64,000 nt of DNA from Gemmatimonadota bacterium (GTDB lineage: Bacteria > Gemmatimonadota > Gemmatimonadetes > Longimicrobiales > Gaopeijiaceae): the NCBI GenBank assembly GCA_022560615.1, contig JADFSR010000015.1, forward strand, positions 1 through 64,000, given 5' to 3'. The notes beneath the pieces are model-generated. The model was not told the DNA's origin. It did no database searches and saw nothing but the letters and a program-made list of their open reading frames with translations. A program made the translations under genes and the position numbers. Position 1 is the first letter of the stretch. Each line of letters opens with the position of its first letter. Shown here in pieces: positions 50,141 to 58,070 of this stretch.

Positions 50141-51262
50141 ATGAGAAATCGAATGAAACTCTTCAGCGCTGCAGCCTTGCTTTTCATTACCGTCGCTTGC
50201 GACTCTCAGACGCCTCAGCCGGCACCGGAGCCGACATCGGGCACACTGCCCGAGTGGGAAGTGGACCCGACGTGGCCACCGACGCTGCCCAACGACTGGA
50301 TCCTCGGCGACATCAGAGGGCTCTTCGTTGATGAAAACGACCACCTCTGGGTAGTTCACATGCCGTCGAGCCTGACCCGTCAGGAGATCGGAGCCGCACA
50401 GGATCCACCGATTGCGGATTGTTGTTTTCCCGCGCCCCCCGTTCTCGAACTGGATCCCGAGGGCAACGTCTTGCAAGCCTGGGGTGGGCCGGGCGAGGGG
50501 TATCACTGGTTCGACCAGGAGCACGGGATCTATATCGATCACAACGGGTTCGTCTGGCTCGGCACGAGTAATGGATTCCACGTGATGAAGTTCACGAAGG
50601 ACGGCAACCACGTTCTCACCATCGGTGAGCCTGGCGTGAACAAGGGCAGCGACGATCCGACTCATCTGGGCGGCCCGGCGAATTTCTTCGTGGAGCCCAG
50701 TACGAACGAACTCTTCATCGCGGATGGATACCGCAACCGGCGCGTGGTGGTGTTCGATGCGGCGACCGGCGAATACCGGCGTCATTGGGGTGCGTACGGC
50801 AAGCCACCGGACGACACCTACCGATATGAGTATCCAGTCAGGCCAGACGACCCGCCACAGCAATACTCGACCGTCCATGGCATCGTCGGCTCGAAGGACG
50901 GCCTGGTCTATGTGTCCGACCGCCGCGGAAACCGCATTCAAGTCTTCCGCCAGAACGGCGCATATCTGATGGAGCGGTTCGTCCTTCCAGAGACCCGCGG
51001 ATCGGGGACTGGCTTCAGCCTTGGGCTGTCGCGGGATCCCGAACAGAGCCTCCTCTATCTGATCGATGGCACGAACGAACGTGTCTGGATGCTGCGGCGC
51101 TCCGACCTGGAGATCCTTGGCAGGTTTGGCAGGCCCGGGCGCCAGGCGGGCGAGTTCATCCGAGCGCACATGGTGGTGCTGGACTCCCGGGGCTACCTCT
51201 ACACCGGAGAGGCGGGGAACGGTAGACGGATGCAACGGTTCAAGCTGAAGGCTGCCAAGTAG
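50141..51262 (+). CDS. NHL-repeat six-bladed propeller lipoprotein
   Basis: A 373-residue lipoprotein (FITVACDSQ lipobox), last gene of the quinoprotein/Rid operon. NHL/peptidylamidoglycolate-lyase-like blades are DIRGLFVDENDHLWVVH, LELDPEGNVLQAWGGPGEGY, HGIYIDHNGFVWLGTSNG, VEPSTNELFIADGYRNRRVVVFDAATGEYRRHWGAYG, VYVSDRRGNRIQVFRQNG and MVVLDSRGYLYTGEAGNGRRMQRF. A CC pair (ADCCFPAP) is conserved-looking. It may bind a metal, as such propellers often do, but catalytic function is not assigned. ATG 50153 is an alternative start. Confidence 0.8.
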   Translation: MRNRMKLFSAAALLFITVACDSQTPQPAPEPTSGTLPEWEVDPTWPPTLPNDWILGDIRGLFVDENDHLWVVHMPSSLTRQEIGAAQDPPIADCCFPAPPVLELDPEGNVLQAWGGPGEGYHWFDQEHGIYIDHNGFVWLGTSNGFHVMKFTKDGNHVLTIGEPGVNKGSDDPTHLGGPANFFVEPSTNELFIADGYRNRRVVVFDAATGEYRRHWGAYGKPPDDTYRYEYPVRPDDPPQQYSTVHGIVGSKDGLVYVSDRRGNRIQVFRQNGAYLMERFVLPETRGSGTGFSLGLSRDPEQSLLYLIDGTNERVWMLRRSDLEILGRFGRPGRQAGEFIRAHMVVLDSRGYLYTGEAGNGRRMQRFKLKAAK

Positions 51263-51401
51263 ATCGGCGGGCTTGATGGGCGGCTAGAGTCCCCAAAGCG
51301 GCGGCCGCGGTAGCTGTCTTTGTAGGGGCACCGCCCGCGGTCCATTTGACCAGACGCCGGCGGGAGCGTAGCCATCAAGACACTTTCCGTCTTTTCCGTT
51401 C

Positions 51402-51423
51402 CCCGCGGGTTCCTGCCCGCGGG
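51402..51423. other. CCCGCGGG hairpin upstream of the amidohydrolase pair
   Basis: Two copies of the palindrome CCCGCGGG flank TTCCTG, giving an 8-bp GC stem with a six-base loop, 50 bp before the GTG start at 51474. No T-run follows. It could be an operator or the end of the preceding transcript. Confidence 0.45.
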
Positions 51424-51473
51424 AGATGCGCAGTGGTTCACCTTACATTCCTACCATTCCTACGGGGGACGTC

Positions 51474-54455
51474 GTGAGAGCAATCCTCTCCTTCCTGGGG
51501 CTCACCCTCCTGCTGACCGGCGGAGTCTCAGCCCAACAGGCGACCCGGACCGAGCCCGTGACGGGCATCCGGGACAACGGCATCGGCTTCCACGCGCTAG
51601 TGGGCGCACGGGTCGTGACGGCTCCGGGGCAGGTTCTGGACGGCGCCACGATAGTCATCCGAAACGGACTCATCCAGCAGGTCGGTCGCAACATGGAGCC
51701 CCCGCCCGGCGCGCGCGTCTGGGACCTGGCGGGCCACACGATCTATCCGGGCTTCATCGATGCCCATGCGGACCTAGGGATGGACGCAGTCCCCGAAGGC
51801 GGCGACGTGGGGCCAACCCATTGGAACCCACAGGTTCGGGCCTGGTTCAGCACCACGATGAACTCCCAGGACGACCCCGACCGCCGGGCGGCGCTCCGCT
51901 CCCAGGGGTTTGGGACGGCGCTGGTCGTGCCCAAGCAAGGCATCTTCCGAGGCACCGCTTCGGTCGTGAACCTGGGCGACGCCGGGGTCCGGGACCGGGT
52001 GCTCCGCCCCGACCTGGTCCAGGCCGTGGGCTTCCAGCGCTCCTTCGAGTTGGGTGGAGCCTACCCCAACTCTGCCATGGGGACCATTGCGCTCATCAAG
52101 CAGACCTTCATGGACGCCGACTGGTACATGAGGGCGTGGGGCGCCTACGAAGCCAGTGGCCGCGCATTCCTACCGCCCGAGACCAGCGAGGCGTTGGCGG
52201 CACTCGAGGACGCGGTGCAGGGCAATCAGCCGATCGTCTTCGAGACCGGCAGCGAGGAGGAGTACCTACGGGCGTACAAGCTTGCCGCGGAGTACGGCGT
52301 GGACGCCTGGTTCCGGGGGAGCGGTGAGGAATACCGCATCATCGATGTGCTCCGGGGACGCACCGATCCGCTCATCATACCTCTGAGCTTCCCTGACGCG
52401 CCCGATGTCGATGATCCGGAGTCGGCGCTGAACGCCAGTTTGGCCGACCTGCGCGATTGGTATCTGGCGCCTACGAGCCCTGCCCAGTTGGCCGCTGCCG
52501 GCATCCGCTTCGCCATCACCTCCGACGGGCTTTCGTCGCTGAACGAGTTCCTACCCAACCTGCGGATCGCGGTGGCACGGGGGCTCTCCACGGACGACGC
52601 CCTGGCGGCGCTCACCACCACGCCGGCGGCATGGCTGGGACTCGAGAACACCCACGGCACCATCGAGGAGGGCAAGATCGCCAACCTCGTCGTGAGCGAA
52701 GGCGACCTCTTCACCGAAGAGGCCACCGTCCGCGACGTCTGGGTGCACGGGCAGGTTTACGAGGTCACTCGCCCGCCCGAGATCGACCCCCGAGGCACCT
52801 GGCAGATCACGTCCGACGACGAGTGGGGCTTCGAGGCGACGCTCCGTCTCGAGGGCCCACTGAACCGCCTGCGCGGGTCCATCGATATCGCGGGCCCCGA
52901 CGGCGCCACCATCGACCTGGCCTCGGCAGAGGTCGTAGCCGAGACCGGCCGTATCGTGGTGCGCTTCGACGGGGAGGACCTGGGATACGAGGGCGTCGCC
53001 CTCCTGGCGGGTTCGGTACGGGGTGAGGAGTTCTACGGCTGGACGTCCCTCCCCAACGGGGCAAACCCGTCCTTCCGCGGGTTCCGCACAGAGGCGTACG
53101 AGGGACCCGTACGGGGCACGGTGGCCATGAACGTCCCCGAGATCGACCTGCCGTTCATCCGACCCATGATGGAGTACGGGCGGAGCGCCATCCCCGAGCA
53201 GCCCGCTGCCGTGGTGGTGCGCAACGCCACCGTGTGGACCCAGGGTCCTCAGGGGCGGATGGAGAATGCCGATCTCCTGGTCCAGGCCGGTAAGGTGGTG
53301 GCGGTGGGTCCTGATCTCGACGCGCCCAGAGGCGCGATGGAGATCGACGCCACCGGCAAGCACGTGACGCCTGGGCTCATCGACCCCCACATCCATTCCG
53401 GGGTGAGTTCGGTCAACGAGAGCGGTTTCGCCATCGTTCCCGAGGTTCAGATGGGCGACGTGCTGACCCACAACAACATCTGGATGTACCGCCAGCTCGC
53501 CGGCGGGCTCACGACCGCTCACATCAAGCACGGCTCCGCGAACCCCATTGGAGGAGAAAACGTCTTCGTGAAGATGCGTTGGGGCTCTCTGCCCGAGGAC
53601 CTCAAGCTGGAGGACGCGCCCCGCACGGTGAAGTTCGCGTTGGGGGAGAACCCCAAGCGGCGTCAGGGGCGTTACCCGGACACGCGAATGGGGACGCAGG
53701 AGATCATCCGCGACCACTTCCTGGCCGCGCGTGACTATGAGCGGGAGTGGCAGCGCTGGGAGGCCAGCGGGGAGGGGATTCCCCCGCGCCGCGACCTGCG
53801 CATGGAGGCGATCCTCGACATCCTGAGCCAGGAGCTGCTCATCTCGTCGCACGGCTACCGGGCCGACGAGTTCCTGGCCCTGGTCCGCCTGGCCGAGGAG
53901 TTCGGCTTCCGGGTGCAGACCCTGCAGCACGGGGTCGAGGCCTACAAGATCGCCCCCGAGCTGGCAGCCTCTGGCGTGGCCGCAGTCGTGTGGAGTGACT
54001 GGGGCGGGTTCAAGCTCGAGGCGTACGACGCTACGGTGTACAACGCCCGCATCCTGATCGAGGCGGGCGTGGTGACGGCGCTCCACTCCGACAACAGCGA
54101 GATCGCCAGCCGCATGAACTGGGAGGCGGGCAAGCTGCTCCGCACCGGCCTTACACAGGAGCAAGCGCTCTCGACGGTGACCAACCAGGCCGCGAAGGCC
54201 GTGGCCATCGACGCCCGTGTGGGCTCGCTCGAGGCGGGCAAGGACGCCGACTTCGTCATCTGGAGCGGCAACCCCCTATCTCAGTTCACCCGGGCCGAGC
54301 AGACCTGGGTGGACGGCCGACGTTACTTCTCCATCGAGGAGGATGCGGCCATGCGGGAGCAGATCGATTGGGAGCGCACGCAGCTCATACAGGCCATCCT
54401 CTCCGTCGCGGAGAACGGGGACGAGGACATGGGCGAGGGGCGCGGGAGCAACTGA
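51474..54455 (+). CDS. Large exported amidohydrolase with two amidohydrolase-like halves
   Basis: A 993-residue protein. GTG 51474 follows ACGGGGGAC and gives a signal ending GGVSAQQ. The N-half (about 30-430) has an amidohydrolase-like fold whose metal site is degenerate: GHTIYPGFIDAHADLGMD offers HxD instead of HxH. The C-half (about 580-990) has ATVWTQGPQGRMENADLLVQAGKVVAVG, GKHVTPGLIDPHIHSGVS with HxH, QTLQHGVEAYKIAPELAASG, ALHSDNSEIASRMNWEAGKLL and VGSLEAGKDADFVIWSGNPL, so it is the likely catalytic unit. Imidazolonepropionase/dihydroorotase-like hydrolysis of a cyclic amide or dipeptide is possible. Two bases separate it from the next gene. Confidence 0.85.
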   Translation: MRAILSFLGLTLLLTGGVSAQQATRTEPVTGIRDNGIGFHALVGARVVTAPGQVLDGATIVIRNGLIQQVGRNMEPPPGARVWDLAGHTIYPGFIDAHADLGMDAVPEGGDVGPTHWNPQVRAWFSTTMNSQDDPDRRAALRSQGFGTALVVPKQGIFRGTASVVNLGDAGVRDRVLRPDLVQAVGFQRSFELGGAYPNSAMGTIALIKQTFMDADWYMRAWGAYEASGRAFLPPETSEALAALEDAVQGNQPIVFETGSEEEYLRAYKLAAEYGVDAWFRGSGEEYRIIDVLRGRTDPLIIPLSFPDAPDVDDPESALNASLADLRDWYLAPTSPAQLAAAGIRFAITSDGLSSLNEFLPNLRIAVARGLSTDDALAALTTTPAAWLGLENTHGTIEEGKIANLVVSEGDLFTEEATVRDVWVHGQVYEVTRPPEIDPRGTWQITSDDEWGFEATLRLEGPLNRLRGSIDIAGPDGATIDLASAEVVAETGRIVVRFDGEDLGYEGVALLAGSVRGEEFYGWTSLPNGANPSFRGFRTEAYEGPVRGTVAMNVPEIDLPFIRPMMEYGRSAIPEQPAAVVVRNATVWTQGPQGRMENADLLVQAGKVVAVGPDLDAPRGAMEIDATGKHVTPGLIDPHIHSGVSSVNESGFAIVPEVQMGDVLTHNNIWMYRQLAGGLTTAHIKHGSANPIGGENVFVKMRWGSLPEDLKLEDAPRTVKFALGENPKRRQGRYPDTRMGTQEIIRDHFLAARDYEREWQRWEASGEGIPPRRDLRMEAILDILSQELLISSHGYRADEFLALVRLAEEFGFRVQTLQHGVEAYKIAPELAASGVAAVVWSDWGGFKLEAYDATVYNARILIEAGVVTALHSDNSEIASRMNWEAGKLLRTGLTQEQALSTVTNQAAKAVAIDARVGSLEAGKDADFVIWSGNPLSQFTRAEQTWVDGRRYFSIEEDAAMREQIDWERTQLIQAILSVAENGDEDMGEGRGSN

Positions 54456-54457
54456 CC

Positions 54458-55882
54458 ATGCCTACGACCATGACCATGACCATGACCATTACGAAGCGAG
54501 GAGCCATGACGGGTATCCTGTCCCGGGCCGGCGGTGTGACCGCAGTGACCCTGGCCGTTGCGATGGCAGCTGTGGCCGTCCCCCTGCTGTCGCCGGCTTC
54601 GGCGAGGGCGCAGGTGCGGATGACCGTCCCGCCCCAGTCCCAACCGGTGGCGCTACGGGGGGCCACCATCCACACCGTGACGAACGGGGTGATTGAAGAC
54701 GGCACGATCTTGTTCGAGAACGGGGTGATCGTCGCGGTCGGCACCGACGTTGAGATTCCCTCGGGGACTCGGGTGGTGGACGTCTCCGGCAAGCACATCT
54801 ATCCAGGCCTCATCGACGCCTACAGCACGGTGGGCATCAGCGAGATCGGCTCCATAGGCGTCTCGAGTGACGTCAACGAGCTGGGCGACTTCAACCCCAA
54901 CGTGCGAGCCGAAGTGGCCTTCAACGCGGAGAGCCGCCATATCGGCACCTCCCGCTCCGCCGGCGTGCTCGTGACCCTCACTACACCGGGGGGCGGCCTC
55001 ATCTCCGGCATGTCTTCGGCAATGAGCCTCGAGGGGTGGGACTGGGAGGAGATGTCCATGAAGTCGGCAGCGGCCCTGAACGTGAACTGGCCCAACCCCA
55101 ACCCCCGCCGGGGCCGGGGCCGGGGGGGCCGGGGCCGTGGCTTAGGGCCCGACTCGCAGGACACCCCCCCCACCTACGCCGAGCAGGTCGAGCAGCTCAA
55201 GGACTTCTTTGCGGAGGCGCGTGCATATCGCGACGCCACCGCTGCGGGTGAAGAAGTGCGGACCGACTCGCGCTACATCGCCATGATTCCGGCCCTCGAC
55301 GGGGAGATCCCGGTAGTGGTGTCAGCGGACGGTGCGGCCCAGATCAACGATGCCATCACCTGGGCCCAGGAAGAGGGAGTGTGGCTCGTGATACGTGGAG
55401 GGCGCGACGCGATTCACGTGGCGGACCGACTGGTGGCCAACGATATCCCGGTGATCCTCACCTCGACCATGGCGGCGCCAGGCCGGGCATACGAGGGGTA
55501 CGACGGAGCTTACTCCATGCCGGCCCGCCTTCACGAAGCGGGAGTGAGGTTCGCCATTTCCGGCGGCTCAGGGTCGCTCTACACGAACCGATTGCCCTGG
55601 GAAGCAGGCGTCGCCGTGGCCTTTGGGCTCCCCGAAGAAGAAGCCCTCAAGGCTGTCACGATCAACGCCGCAGAGTTCATGGGGATCAGCGACCTTGTGG
55701 GCTCACTGGAGCCCGGAAAGCAGGCGACGCTCCTCATCACCACCGGAACCCCGCTGGACATGACCAGCGACATCGAGCAGATCTACATCCAAGGCCGCGA
55801 GATCGACATGATGGACATCCAGAAGTTCTTCTTCGAGAAGTACATGCAGAAGGTGCTGCAGAAGAGGCGGGTAGTGAGCTAG
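54458..55882 (+). CDS. Exported amidohydrolase-like partner lacking the HxH metal motif
   Basis: A 474-residue protein with a signal (VTLAVAMAAVAVPLLSPASARAQ). The composite domain (LRGATIHTVTNGVIEDGTILFENGVIVAVG) is followed by GKHIYPGLIDAYSTVGISE, where the HxH of active amidohydrolases is replaced by YST. The later VRFAISGGSGSLYTNRLPWEAGVAVAFGL and LVGSLEPGKQATLLITTG blocks remain. It probably lacks the usual metal centre and may be a structural partner of the upstream enzyme. A Gly/Arg-rich loop (RRGRGRGGRGRGLG) is at 55108-55150. Several in-frame ATGs exist: 54458, 54470, 54476, 54482 and 54506; the last follows GAGGAG closely. Confidence 0.82.
   Translation: MPTTMTMTMTITKRGAMTGILSRAGGVTAVTLAVAMAAVAVPLLSPASARAQVRMTVPPQSQPVALRGATIHTVTNGVIEDGTILFENGVIVAVGTDVEIPSGTRVVDVSGKHIYPGLIDAYSTVGISEIGSIGVSSDVNELGDFNPNVRAEVAFNAESRHIGTSRSAGVLVTLTTPGGGLISGMSSAMSLEGWDWEEMSMKSAAALNVNWPNPNPRRGRGRGGRGRGLGPDSQDTPPTYAEQVEQLKDFFAEARAYRDATAAGEEVRTDSRYIAMIPALDGEIPVVVSADGAAQINDAITWAQEEGVWLVIRGGRDAIHVADRLVANDIPVILTSTMAAPGRAYEGYDGAYSMPARLHEAGVRFAISGGSGSLYTNRLPWEAGVAVAFGLPEEEALKAVTINAAEFMGISDLVGSLEPGKQATLLITTGTPLDMTSDIEQIYIQGREIDMMDIQKFFFEKYMQKVLQKRRVVS
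54468..54485 (+). repeat. Tandem ACCATG hexamer at the translation start
   Basis: Three consecutive ACCATG units begin at 54468, giving three in-frame ATGs in addition to those at 54458 and 54506. Because the unit is six bases, gain or loss keeps the frame. Confidence 0.85.
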
Positions 55883-55942
55883 AGGGCTGCGGCGGCGCTC
55901 GGTCTACAGTCCGGGCAGATCTCCGGCGGTCCCGACAGAATT

Positions 55943-55975
55943 GGTCCGCGACGCGTAGGCGTCGCGGACCTTTCT
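55943..55975 (+). terminator. Rho-independent terminator of the amidohydrolase operon
   Basis: A perfect 12-bp GC-rich stem, GGTCCGCGACGC and GCGTCGCGGACC, with loop GTAG is followed by TTTCT, 60 bp after the stop of the second amidohydrolase gene. It is the clearest intrinsic terminator in the window. Confidence 0.9.
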
Positions 55976-56074
55976 GCTTGCGCGGCCGGACCTGCTCCTC
56001 CGATTCCGGCTCCCGCGAGCTCGTGAATCCAAATCGGCTCTGCTGCTTCACAGGCAGGTGTGCTTTGCCGCATG

Positions 56075-56164
56075 AGGGCCTAGCCCTGACACGGTTTTTG
56101 GCACAGTTTTCAGAGTTCGTCGACCACAGTCATATCCTATAAAAGACTGCAGTACAATAACTTA
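56075..56164 (+). repeat. Leader repeat, copy 2 (upstream of intact tRNA-Pro)
   Basis: It starts with AGGGCCTAGC, has ACGGTTTTTGGCACAGTTTT at 56091-56110 and ends with ACTTA directly before the tRNA. The order and spacing match 27060-27148. TATAAA (about 56139) and TACAAT (about 56153) are possible -10 elements for the tRNA. Confidence 0.7.
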
Positions 56165-56238
56165 CGGGGCGTGGCGCAGTCCGGTAGCGCACCTGCTTTG
56201 GGAGCAGGGGGTCCCCGGTTCAAATCCGGGCGCCCCGA
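56165..56238 (+). tRNA. tRNA-Pro (anticodon TGG)
   Basis: A complete cloverleaf: acceptor CGGGGCG/CGCCCCG, D arm GCGC-AGTCCGGTA-GCGC, anticodon arm CCTGC-TTTGGGA-GCAGG (TGG), variable GGGTC, T arm CCCGG-TTCAAAT-CCGGG and discriminator A. CCA is not encoded (TTGG follows). Its 5' half and leader recur, broken, at 27.1 kb. Confidence 0.96.
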
Positions 56239-56338
56239 TTGGTTGCAACACAACGACTTATTGGGAACGGTCGTGCTAGGAGCCGCTCAGGAATACGCGG
56301 CGGGCTTCCGCCGACGTTCGGGGCGTCCCCTTGCTCCG

Positions 56339-56590
56339 TCACCGTTCCTCCAGGATAGACTCCTGCCCCGTCCACAAATTGAAGAGAGCACGACCCGACA
56401 CGCGTAGCGCGTCTCGACCCTGGGAGGTGACCGTGAAATGACGCTTCGCACGGCCACCACGCTCAGGGGTGGGGTCGCCCAGCGTCCAAGTAACGTATCC
56501 CTTGGCGAGCAGGCGCTCGAGTGTCGTGTACATCGCGCCGCGGCTCACACGCCGTTCGGCTTGCGACACAATCTCTTCGCGGATCGCCAT
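56339..56590 (-). pseudogene. PadR-family regulator, N-terminally truncated
   Basis: The frame reads MAIREEIVSQAERRVSRGAMYTTLERLLAKGYVTW, then GDPTPERGGRAKRHFTVTSQGRDALRVSG, a PadR winged-helix domain with a short tail. The first about 20 residues of the domain (helix 1, typically LLLLALLRLGxxAYG) are missing. Further upstream the frame enters the start region of the divergent DUF1326 gene without homology. An ATG at 56590 could still start an 83-residue product, but the fold would lack helix 1. The divergent partners are the usual targets of such regulators. Confidence 0.65.
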
Positions 56591-56625
56591 CCCCGGTGCA
56601 TGAATCAGAACCGGAGGTGCGAAAG

Positions 56626-57211
56626 ATGGCGGTCCAATGGATGATCCGAGGGACGGAGTTCGCAAACTGTAACTGCAACTACGGGTGCCCCTGCCAGTTC
56701 GGCTCCCCTACGACCCATGGCAATTGTGAGGGCGTCATCAGCGGTCACATCGAAGAGGGCAACTTCGGCGATGTCCGGCTGGATGGCCTCGCCTTCGCGA
56801 TGCTCTTCTGGTGGCCGGGAGAGATCGCAGCAGGCGACGGGCGGCTTCAGTTCGTCATCGACGAGAGCGCCTCTGACGAGCAACGAGACGGGCTGGGCCA
56901 GATCCTACGCGGCGAGAACACTGCTCGCCGGTGCGACGCACTTCTTCGTATACAACAGCATGGCGTCCGAGGTGCTCGATACCGTCTACGCGCCCATCGA
57001 CCTCGAGATCGATATCGAGGCCAGAACCGCACGGCTGAGCGTAGCTGGGGTGGTCGAGTCCACCGGCTCGCCAATCATCAATCCACACAGTGGCGAGCCG
57101 TCGCGCTCGCGCATCAACCTCCCGAACGGATTCGAGTACACGGTCGCGGAAATGGGCTCTGGCTCGTCCAAGATCACTGCCGGGATCGAGCTGGAGCTGA
57201 CCGATAGTTAA
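56626..57211 (+). pseudogene. DUF1326 gene with one frameshift
   Basis: ATG 56626, ten bases after GGAGG, gives MAVQWMIRGTEFANCNCNYGCPCQFGSPTTHGNCEG, the Cys-rich start of DUF1326, up to LGQILRGENT near 56920. The conserved remainder is in another frame: LAGATHFFVYNSMASEVLDTVYAPIDLEIDIEARTARL through GFEYTVAEMGSGSSKITAGIELELTDS, ending at 57211. A single-base indel around 56920-56935 therefore splits an otherwise complete gene. DUF1326 function is unknown, and its genes commonly sit beside DUF2182, as here. A sequencing error is an alternative explanation. Confidence 0.8.
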
Positions 57212-57276
57212 GGGCAGTTCAACATCCTGCACATGAACCAGGACGGGGTGATCCGGTAGGGGGGGCCTGGAGGACC

Positions 57277-58054
57277 GTGCCGAAGCGCGACCTGCTTGCG
57301 GTCGTGGCCGCGCTCGGCGGCACGACCGCGCTCGCCTGGATTTATCTGGTACGTGCTTCCGGCGGCATGCCGGAGTTGTCGGTGTCGATGGAAATGGTGC
57401 GCATTCGGGCTTTGGACGCTGGCGACTTCGTTCTGATTTTCCTGATGTGGGCGATCATGATGGTCGGCATGATGGTGCCTAGTCCTAGTGCAGCGCCCAC
57501 GACCATGGTCTACGCCGCGGTGGCCCGTAAGGCGGGTCGGCAAGGGTCCGTTGTTGCACCTACCGTCGTTTTCGTCTCTGGCTACGTCGCGCTATGGACT
57601 CTGTTCAGCGTATTCGCGACCGTGGCGCAATGGGCGCTCGATCAAGCGGCCCTTCTGTCACCCATGATGGTTACGACGAGCCCGTTGCTCGGAGCCGGCC
57701 TCTTGGTGGCCGCGGGCGTGTATCAGGTCACGCCCATCAAGCTCGCCTGCCTCGAGCATTAGCCAGTCCCCGGCGTACTTCCTCTCAGAGCACTGGCGTC
57801 CCGGCACAATGGGGGCGTTCCGAATGGGGCTGCATCATGGCTCGTTCTGCGTGGGATGCTGCTGAGTACTGATGGGGCTCCTCTTCCTGGGGGGCGTGAT
57901 GAACCTGCTTTGGATCGCCGCGATCGCGATCTTCGTATTCACCGAGAAAGTGATACCGATGCGTCACGCGCGCGCAGCGAGCCGCCTTACAGGTACGGCG
58001 ATGATTCTAGCCGGCGTGGTGCTTCTGGTTCGTTGGACGGTCGCAGCAGGGTAG
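57277..58054 (+). pseudogene. DUF2182 membrane protein gene with two lesions
   Basis: GTG 57277 after GGAGGACC opens a polytopic DUF2182 protein (FVLIFLMWAIMMVGMMVPSPSAAPTTMVYA, LLGAGLLVAAGVYQVTPIKLACLEH). At 57760-57762 an apparent one-base insertion (A at 57761) turns the expected LEHCQSP into a TAG. In the next frame the match resumes: SQSPAYFLSEHWRPGTMGAFRMGLHHGSFCVGCC, TGA at 57863-57865 where Trp is expected, then VLMGLLFLGGVMNLLWIAAIAIFVFTEKVIP to a stop at 58052. Two independent lesions mean it is very likely a pseudogene. Confidence 0.82.
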
Positions 58055-58070
58055 CTCGACTCGGTCCGCT

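Larger units (their letters stand above)
55883..56338. other. Spacer with terminator, leader repeat and tRNA-Pro
   Basis: The 456-bp region after the amidohydrolase operon holds the intrinsic terminator, leader-repeat copy 2 and the tRNA-Pro gene. From 56239 to 56338 I see no gene; the PadR fragment ends at 56339. Confidence 0.8.

Noticed and set aside
57863-57865. In-frame TGA in the DUF2182 gene as a selenocysteine codon, prompted by the nearby tRNA-Sec
   Set aside because: The conserved residue at this position in the family is Trp, the gene also needs a frameshift correction 100 bases upstream, and I see no obvious SECIS hairpin directly after it. A TGG to TGA nonsense change is simpler.
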